From: an uncultured Treponema sp.
GTDB lineage: Bacteria > Spirochaetota > Spirochaetia > Treponematales > Treponemataceae
DNA length: 14,636 bases
NCBI GenBank assembly: GCA_947176045.1
Contig: CAMWPF010000014.1
Location: 1-14,636 of the forward strand
Reading direction: 5' to 3'
Both the position numbers and the translations under genes were made by a program. The notes under the pieces were generated by a model. The model did not search any database. It was not told the DNA's origin and saw nothing but the letters and a program-made list of their open reading frames with translations. Below, one piece after another: positions 7,570 through 14,636 of the stretch (its first letter is position 1; each line of letters starts with the position of its first letter).

Positions 7570-10500
7570 GGCTTTGTGGGATAGCTCCCATAGAGATCGA
7601 CATTATGTAAATAGACAGAGTTGGATGGGTTGTCAGTCGTACAGCCATCGATCTTCAGCTTGCAGCCGGAATATGACGAGCCATCGCTCCGGTCTGCCTT
7701 CATATATACATCGCATCCAGAAGGATTGATTTCCGTGGTGTTTGACTCGAATTCGCAGTTGTTGATTGTGGCAACTATGTTATCTGACTTGCATTCTATA
7801 AAGATTGCTCCTCCGACGAGTTTTGATGTGTTGTTTATGAAACGGGAGTTTCTTATGTCTATTTTTCCTGCGGTCTCATTTTCCACATTTATTGCTGCTC
7901 CTCCTGATGCTCCTCCTGCACTTGTAGTCCCATTGTTTTTGAAGCATGAGTCGGTGATAGTTAGTTCTTTACCACAAAAATTAATCGGAGCTCTAAGATA
8001 GTTGGAGAAAGAAGAGTGTGTAATCGTGAGAGTTGTATTATTATTTTCTCTTATATCAATCGCATTATTGGTTATGGTTGAGTTATCAGCTAAGGAGAAT
8101 GTAGAGTTTGTGATAGTTACAGAAGAATCACCAGTTATATTAAGAAAGTCCACAGTAGCATCTGTTATAGTTATTTCACCCATACCACTTATAAAACAGA
8201 TTACTGAGTTTCTTTCATTTTCATTATAACTTTCTATAGTGAGACTGTTGGAAGTGCTTACATAGTCGGCTGTTACTCCTTGGAGCTTAATGGTACTACT
8301 AGTAGTACCATTGATATCTTCTTCGAATGTGGAATTTTCTGCGGTGAGGTTGTTAAATCCACCGATATCTTCCTTGATTTCTGAACCTGTTATGTTCACT
8401 GTGCCATTCCAGTATATATATCCTAAAATAGTGATGTTTGTGAGTTGTAAAGTTCCGCTGCCTTTGCTAATAGAGGCGATACTTCTCTTTAAGTCGTCGC
8501 TGGTATAACCCATTATCGATATGTTTGTTCCGCTATACGCCGTCATGGTAATATCAGAATCCCCGGTAGTCATTAGATAACCGGCAACGGACGTATTTGT
8601 CAGATTTATCTCACATTTTGATTCGTTATTGGTGATTGACCCGTTGATGGTTGAATTTGTTCCGGTAACGGAGGTTGCGTTTTGGATGTCGCCGGTCGTG
8701 CTGCCGGAGGACACTGCAACTGTTCCGCTTTGGATGTCGCCGGTCGTGCTGCCGGAGGACACTGCAACTGTTCCGCTTTGGATGTCGCCGGTCGTGCTGC
8801 CGGAGGACACTACAACTGTTTTGCTTGAGGTTATATTTCCTATTTCTGAATTATTTTCCGCAGTGATTGAGCTTGAAGAATCTTTGATGTCTTTGACGTG
8901 ACTGTCATTTATGTTAATGATACTTTTGTAGGTATTGAGATCGCCGTCTATCGTACAGCTTGTAAGTTCCAGTGTGCCGTTGGTACTTTTTACTGGATAG
9001 GAAAAACTGCCGGACACTGGGTACGATTTATTTACATCCTCAAAACTCGGATAGTCGCCTAGGGAGAATTGCTGTCCGCTTACACTGGCAGTTGAGTCCA
9101 GCAACGACAAACAGCAGAGGAAGTCATTTTTTTCGTCGTCAATGCGTATTTCTCCGTAATTCAGAATGATTGCCGCTTTTTTACTGATTTCTTTTAAATC
9201 CTTGTTGTACAGCGGCTTTTCGATTTCAATTTGTTCTGCGGAGAAATCTATGATGTCTCCTTCTTTAAGCGGAGATACATAATACCGCACGAAATTGTCG
9301 TACTGATTGCCTCCGAATGTATTCAGCTGTATGGCATACAAATTTGTATATGGGCTTTCGATTTTGTTTTCAGTGAATGTCGTGCTGTTTTCTGGAAATC
9401 GATAATTGCTTGCTAAATTGCAATAGAAAAATGTTTGGCTTTTGCTTTTAAAAGTATTCCCTGTAAGTTTGATTGTTCCGTTTGCATTGATAATAGTGAT
9501 AGCTTTTGCATTTCTTTTTGACGGATATATGCACTGCGAGTTCTGTATTGTTAGGTTGCCACCGTTGGCGTTGTTAGGATTCATCTCCAAGAAATTATTT
9601 TCTATGTTGAATGTGCAGCTGTCTATGTTGATGAAGGGGTTGTTGTATGAATTCACAATGATATAAGATTTGGAACAGTCTGATACAGCGGAATTGGAGA
9701 ATGCGCAGTTGTCTAGGCTGACCGTGAATGACGGGCAAGAGTTGACATTAAACAGGCTGTCACCGGTTTCTTTCATTTTTGTATTGAGCATTTCCACTTG
9801 AACGTAATCATTTGTATCTGTTGTATTGAATGAAGAATTGTTGAATGTGCTGTTCTCAACGTGAAGATTGCAGTACTCATTCGTGCCAAGGGTGAGTTTG
9901 AAGCCTTCGATGGTGCTGCCCGTTATATCGCACTGAGTTCTGAGGGTGATGAGCGCATTGTTTGCAGCCGATTCGTTTTTTAGCTCACAGTCCGTAATTT
10001 CATTTGCATAAAGATTTGTATTGGAGTTGTTGGCTGAAAAAGAATAACGGCACTTTTTAAAATAAAGGTTCGGTGCGGAGTAGGATGAGGTGGTGTTTGG
10101 GAACGACATATTGTCAAAGGAGCATGAGTCTATCTGAACGGTGATCTTCTCTCCTAATATCAGCTCAGTTTGCTTTGAGCTGTCGGCGTTTGAAAATGTG
10201 CAGTATTTTAAAATGAGTGATTCCTTATCCTTTGTTTTTATTGATAATCTGCTGTCCAAATCAGAGTATGGAGGATTTACAAAATCGGAACAGGATGCTC
10301 CTACCGTTTCAGCGTAGAGGCTGCTTATGGCAAGCTTGCTGTTTTCGACAAGGACAGTATTAAAATAGTAGTTCCCGGAAGCTCCGATTGAGGCAGCCCG
10401 GACTGTACAGTCTGAAAGAGTGAGGGATACGTCGGTGATGTTATCATGTCCGAGGAGCGATGCGGAGTGAGAATTCAGCTCCATGTCGATTCCGTCAAAC

Positions 10501-13355
10501 ACAATCTCCCTGGAAGGTGTGTTGGTGTTGTCGTCGTGGAGTTTGAAAAGGTGATGGTTTGCAGTGGCGCCCGGCTGGTAGAGCTTTGTCTGCACCGCGC
10601 ATACGTCGGCTTCATCACTGCTGTTATGTATTATGTTTGTCTCGTCACCCTTTGCATTTTCTACGGCGTTTACGTCAAATTCTATTTTCCGCTGCTTTTT
10701 CCGCCGGTCGTCCGCGCGCGCCTCGGTGCCGTCGAATCCGCCGCGGATTATGGTGTTCGCGGTGAGCGGAAGCCCGCTTGCGCGGTACGCGTCGGAAAGC
10801 GGAGCGTACGCTTCTCCGCCGTTGTGCGCTATCCAGATTTCCTTCTGCGAGTCGCCGTAGGCCTGCGCCTGCTCGAACGCGGCGTCAAGCGTGATGTATG
10901 CGTCCTGCCAGCACGTTCCGTTGTTCCGTCCGATGGCGGCGGCGTCGACGTAGATGACCGGCCCCGCCTCCTGCACGGAGACGGCGTACTGCTTGGAGTA
11001 CAGGCCGTTCGCGCTGGTGACGGTGTAGACGACTTCGCCGGAAAAATCCTGCCGCGAGCTGCCGCTCGCCTGCTCGGCGCCGTCCACCGTAACCGTTCCC
11101 TGCGCGGAGAACCGCGGGACGAGGGCGGACCTTCCCGCGTCCTTGGGCAGGAGCGCGTAGATGGCGCCGGTGCGCTCGGTGATGCGCGCGGAGACGTCCT
11201 TTTCAAGCGAAGGGTTGTCCGACGCGCTGAAGCCGAAGCTGGTGATGGCGCAGGCGGACTGCTCGTCGCGCTCCCAGCTGACGGAGATGCGGTACGTGCG
11301 GCTGTCGGACGACCAGTCGTTCTGCGCGCGGACGGAATAGTAGACGGAATGGGAGAAGTCCTGCGCGCTGTAGCCGCTTGACTGGAGGATGCCGCTGACG
11401 AAGACGCTGCCGGTGGCTGCGAATTCGGGGACGAGCGCGGACGGCTGCGCGGGGCTGTGGTATTTTGCATTGACATAGACGGTGCCGCTGGCCTCATCGA
11501 CAAGCCCCGCGGCGGACTGGCTCAGGTCCGGGTTCAGGTGCTTGGGGAAGGAGAAGTAGGTCAGGACGGCCTCGGCGGACTTCACCTTGATGAACGTTAC
11601 ATGCACGGTGTAGAGGCGGCAGAACAGCTTGTTTTTTGACGTGCAGAGTATCTGCACGTCGTACTGGTAGCTGTTCCTGCTTTTTCCCGACGCCTGCTCC
11701 ACGTGCTCGACGGTGCACGTTCCCGGCGAATAGAAGTCCGCGACAAGGTCGTAGGGCGGCTCGTCCCCCTCGTACATGACGGCGGCGGAGATGAAGCCGG
11801 TGTCCTCGTTCTTTGAAATCGACGCCATCGAGGTTGCCCTGATGCCGGGGTTCCGCAGCTTGAGGAAGCGGAAGTCCGTGATGCTCCTGATTGTGTCGGG
11901 ATCCTCCTTGTAGGCGAGGCGGAGCGTGTATTCGGCGGCTGCCTGCCCGCGGCGGACAGTGAGCGTGGCGGTGTATTCGTTTCCGACAGGATATGCGTCG
12001 GACGGCACAAGGTAGACCGCCTTTTCAAGCCCTGCGGCGTATTCGGCCTCCTCTTCGGACGTGCCGGCGGCTTCGGCGCGGAGCGTGCCGCCGGTGATTT
12101 CCCACGTGTCGCCTTCAATGACGATGTCCGGGATGAGCTTGAAGTTCTGGTACTCCACCGGGTAGGTGGCGGTAATGGTTACGGTGCCTCCCTGCACGGA
12201 CACGTCTGCGTCGCCCATCAGCCCCGGATTGCGGATTTTCGTAACGGCGAACGCGGTGAGCGCCGCGGTGTCCTCGTCGGCGCAGGCCGAAGCCATGTAG
12301 ACGCGCACGGTCTTGTCCGCTCCGACGACGGCGAACGGAACTCCGAGGATGCTGTTGAAGCCCGAAAAATCGATTGGAAGCGAAAAGTCGGATTCCATAA
12401 TTGCCGCGGCTTTATCTGCGTCCAGCCTTTTGACGGCGGCGGAGACAAACGCGTTGATGTCCGTGGCGGTGGAATATCCTGCGTAGAACGAAATCAGCTC
12501 CGTATAGGTGAAGAGCCTGAGCAGGTACTCCTGCGTGAGCGGAAGGATTCCCGCCCCTTCGGACACGGTGATGACTGGATAGAGCGCGCTGGCGTCGGCT
12601 CCGGCGCTCAGCGTGAACGTTACGGCGCCCGTTCCGCCGCCTGCGCCGTCGGTGATGACGGAGGGCTTCGTCTGCTTCGGCTCGTTCACGACGAATGAAA
12701 GGATGCGCTTCTCGCATTCCTTCGCCGGCGGAACTGCCGGTTCGTCCGGGATTCCGGGTTCGTCAGGCTTGGATGGAGGCGGCGCGTCAGGTTCGGACGG
12801 AACGTCCTGCCGCTCCTCCACGACGGTCACCGTATAAAGCGAATAGTTTCCGCGCCCGGCGATGACGCAGAACATGACCGGCTGCGTAAAGTCAACCGGC
12901 TCGTCCAGCGGCGGAACGGAGAAGTCCTTGTTCTCCCGGATGAAGTTCAGCATCCATGTGCCCAGCTCTCCTGCCTTCTGCGAGGCGTTCATCTGTATGG
13001 CAAGGCTCATGAGGTCGGCGGAGGGGAACGCCCGGTGGATGTAGGGCAGTGTAACTGGAATGACAGTTGACTTTGAGCCTGATTCTATGATTGGAATGAG
13101 CGCGGTTGCGTCCGTTCCTGCGGGAACCGTTATGACGATTTCCGTGCCGTCCGTTTCTGCGGCGCGGTAGCGCGTCCTGTCGGCGTTCTCGACGGAGAAG
13201 CTGTGGATGCCGCTGTCGGACGGCGGAATCAGTTCGTGTATGACGTTCGTGCAGGATTGCGCCAAGATGAATGCGGCGCAGGCGAGGAGCGTGCATAAGC
13301 CGTTCCGTATGCGTCCTGCCGTGCGTTTTTTGTTTTCTCCTGTCTTCGTACCCAT
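7566..13355 (-). CDS. Giant beta-helix surface lipoprotein
   Basis: The 1929-residue product has a lipoprotein-type signal with a likely lipidated Cys at 35 (LAQSC; Cys26 in LLAC is an alternative). Residues from about 45 to 790 look like tandem beta-sandwich modules resembling DUF5018-type repeats. Four share an NP motif (RNPGL 375, RNPGI 501, LNPDL 607, DNPSL 713), the last three spaced 106 residues apart. A Pro/Glu/Asp-rich linker follows the first module. From residue 800 (VIYVDAAAIG) a right-handed beta-helix begins, rich in Asn, Ser and Thr with repeated LTI-type strands. Near the C-terminus are chlamydial Pmp-like FxxN and GGAI motifs (FKNN about 1805, FINN 1839, GGAI 1848). There is no C-terminal autotransporter barrel. 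The ATG at 13355 is preferred because GGAGGA lies seven bases upstream; an ATG at 13400 overlaps the previous stop but has no Shine-Dalgarno. Function unknown; adhesin-like by architecture. Confidence 0.85.
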   Translation of the reverse strand: MGTKTGENKKRTAGRIRNGLCTLLACAAFILAQSCTNVIHELIPPSDSGIHSFSVENADRTRYRAAETDGTEIVITVPAGTDATALIPIIESGSKSTVIPVTLPYIHRAFPSADLMSLAIQMNASQKAGELGTWMLNFIRENKDFSVPPLDEPVDFTQPVMFCVIAGRGNYSLYTVTVVEERQDVPSEPDAPPPSKPDEPGIPDEPAVPPAKECEKRILSFVVNEPKQTKPSVITDGAGGGTGAVTFTLSAGADASALYPVITVSEGAGILPLTQEYLLRLFTYTELISFYAGYSTATDINAFVSAAVKRLDADKAAAIMESDFSLPIDFSGFNSILGVPFAVVGADKTVRVYMASACADEDTAALTAFAVTKIRNPGLMGDADVSVQGGTVTITATYPVEYQNFKLIPDIVIEGDTWEITGGTLRAEAAGTSEEEAEYAAGLEKAVYLVPSDAYPVGNEYTATLTVRRGQAAAEYTLRLAYKEDPDTIRSITDFRFLKLRNPGIRATSMASISKNEDTGFISAAVMYEGDEPPYDLVADFYSPGTCTVEHVEQASGKSRNSYQYDVQILCTSKNKLFCRLYTVHVTFIKVKSAEAVLTYFSFPKHLNPDLSQSAAGLVDEASGTVYVNAKYHSPAQPSALVPEFAATGSVFVSGILQSSGYSAQDFSHSVYYSVRAQNDWSSDSRTYRISVSWERDEQSACAITSFGFSASDNPSLEKDVSARITERTGAIYALLPKDAGRSALVPRFSAQGTVTVDGAEQASGSSRQDFSGEVVYTVTSANGLYSKQYAVSVQEAGPVIYVDAAAIGRNNGTCWQDAYITLDAAFEQAQAYGDSQKEIWIAHNGGEAYAPLSDAYRASGLPLTANTIIRGGFDGTEARADDRRKKQRKIEFDVNAVENAKGDETNIIHNSSDEADVCAVQTKLYQPGATANHHLFKLHDDNTNTPSREIVFDGIDMELNSHSASLLGHDNITDVSLTLSDCTVRAASIGASGNYYFNTVLVENSKLAISSLYAETVGASCSDFVNPPYSDLDSRLSIKTKDKESLILKYCTFSNADSSKQTELILGEKITVQIDSCSFDNMSFPNTTSSYSAPNLYFKKCRYSFSANNSNTNLYANEITDCELKNESAANNALITLRTQCDITGSTIEGFKLTLGTNEYCNLHVENSTFNNSSFNTTDTNDYVQVEMLNTKMKETGDSLFNVNSCPSFTVSLDNCAFSNSAVSDCSKSYIIVNSYNNPFINIDSCTFNIENNFLEMNPNNANGGNLTIQNSQCIYPSKRNAKAITIINANGTIKLTGNTFKSKSQTFFYCNLASNYRFPENSTTFTENKIESPYTNLYAIQLNTFGGNQYDNFVRYYVSPLKEGDIIDFSAEQIEIEKPLYNKDLKEISKKAAIILNYGEIRIDDEKNDFLCCLSLLDSTASVSGQQFSLGDYPSFEDVNKSYPVSGSFSYPVKSTNGTLELTSCTIDGDLNTYKSIININDSHVKDIKDSSSSITAENNSEIGNITSSKTVVVSSGSTTGDIQSGTVAVSSGSTTGDIQSGTVAVSSGSTTGDIQNATSVTGTNSTINGSITNNESKCEINLTNTSVAGYLMTTGDSDITMTAYSGTNISIMGYTSDDLKRSIASISKGSGTLQLTNITILGYIYWNGTVNITGSEIKEDIGGFNNLTAENSTFEEDINGTTSSTIKLQGVTADYVSTSNSLTIESYNENERNSVICFISGMGEITITDATVDFLNITGDSSVTITNSTFSLADNSTITNNAIDIRENNNTTLTITHSSFSNYLRAPINFCGKELTITDSCFKNNGTTSAGGASGGAAINVENETAGKIDIRNSRFINNTSKLVGGAIFIECKSDNIVATINNCEFESNTTEINPSGCDVYMKADRSDGSSYSGCKLKIDGCTTDNPSNSVYLHNVDLYGSYPTKP
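8289..8312. repeat. 24-bp perfect palindrome inside the beta-helix gene
   Basis: The half-site AATGGTACTACT is followed immediately by its exact reverse complement, with no loop. On the coding strand it reads as Asn-Gly-Thr-Thr-Ser-Ser-Thr-Ile codons. It could extrude as a cruciform or be a by-product of Thr/Ser codon runs. Confidence 0.85.
8681..8824 (-). repeat. Three tandem 48-bp repeats coding 16-residue units
   Basis: Three head-to-tail copies begin at 8681, 8729 and 8777. The copies at 8681 and 8729 are identical and the third differs at three bases. Each encodes a 16-residue unit of the form VAVSSGSTTGDIQSGT in the giant lipoprotein, near residues 1511-1558. The near-identity implies recent duplication. 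The unit length is a multiple of three, so copy-number change would preserve the frame. Confidence 0.95.
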
Positions 13356-13362
13356 CGTATGT

Positions 13363-13368
13363 TCCTCC
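13363..13368 (-). promoter_or_regulatory. Shine-Dalgarno that decides the giant lipoprotein start
   Basis: On the minus strand GGAGGA lies seven bases before the ATG at 13355. It favours that codon over the upstream ATG at 13400, which overlaps the stop of the OmpA-family gene and is preceded only by a poor match. Confidence 0.7.
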
Positions 13369-13396
13369 TGTTCCAGCAAGTCCTTGTCCGTTCTGT

Positions 13397-14636
<1,240 letters not shown>

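Noticed and set aside
6928..7584. 218-codon plus-strand open frame opposite the SUMF1 gene
   Set aside because: Its Arg/His-rich translation mirrors the codon bias of the real minus-strand gene.
8681..8824. CRISPR-like array
   Set aside because: The 48-bp units are directly adjacent with no spacers and are in frame within a coding region.
10446..11381. 311-codon plus-strand open frame
   Set aside because: It is antisense to the giant lipoprotein, has Arg/Val/Gly-rich composition, no Shine-Dalgarno and no family features.

Overview
The window looks like spirochaete DNA, most likely a Treponema-like member of the Spirochaetota. Two things suggest this. The first is the flagellar block fliF-fliG-fliH-fliI-fliJ in the order known from treponemes. 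The second is a neighbouring set of large, lipid-anchored surface proteins with loose lipoboxes. This placement is an inference from gene content and style; there is no rRNA or other firm phylogenetic marker here. Most of the window is GC-rich (41 of 60 bases in each of two sampled lines, 4441-4500 and 11041-11100).

Left half, plus strand (62-5718): five flagellar basal-body and export genes, tightly packed, with gaps of 4 to 17 bases and one ATGA overlap. FliF forms the MS ring and FliG the rotor switch. FliH, FliI and FliJ form the cytoplasmic ATPase complex of the flagellar type III export apparatus. Upstream of fliF lie a consensus -10 hexamer and a perfect 10-bp inverted repeat.

Right half, minus strand (14587 down to 5719): three genes, read from right to left, joined by ATGA-type overlaps and therefore probably one transcript. 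The first is an OmpA-family protein whose 5' end is lost at the window edge. The second is a giant lipoprotein of about 1929 residues, with beta-sandwich repeats followed by a long beta-helix that carries Pmp-like FxxN/GGAI motifs. The third is a second lipoprotein with three Ig-like modules and a C-terminal SUMF1/FGE fold. All three are predicted to be exported. Together they look like a cell-envelope or surface-display unit, possibly adhesive; its function is unknown.

The two operons converge with no spacer: the fliJ stop ends at 5718 and the SUMF1-gene stop begins at 5719, both inside a small hairpin. The most unusual part is the 3' half of the giant gene (about 7600-10660). It is much more AT-rich than everything around it, including the 5' half of the same gene. 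It also carries a 3 x 48 bp in-frame tandem repeat and a 24-bp perfect palindrome. The right edge is a run of 49 G, which is almost certainly a sequencing or assembly artefact. No RNA genes, CRISPR arrays, insertion sequences or intergenic stretches over 300 bases were seen.
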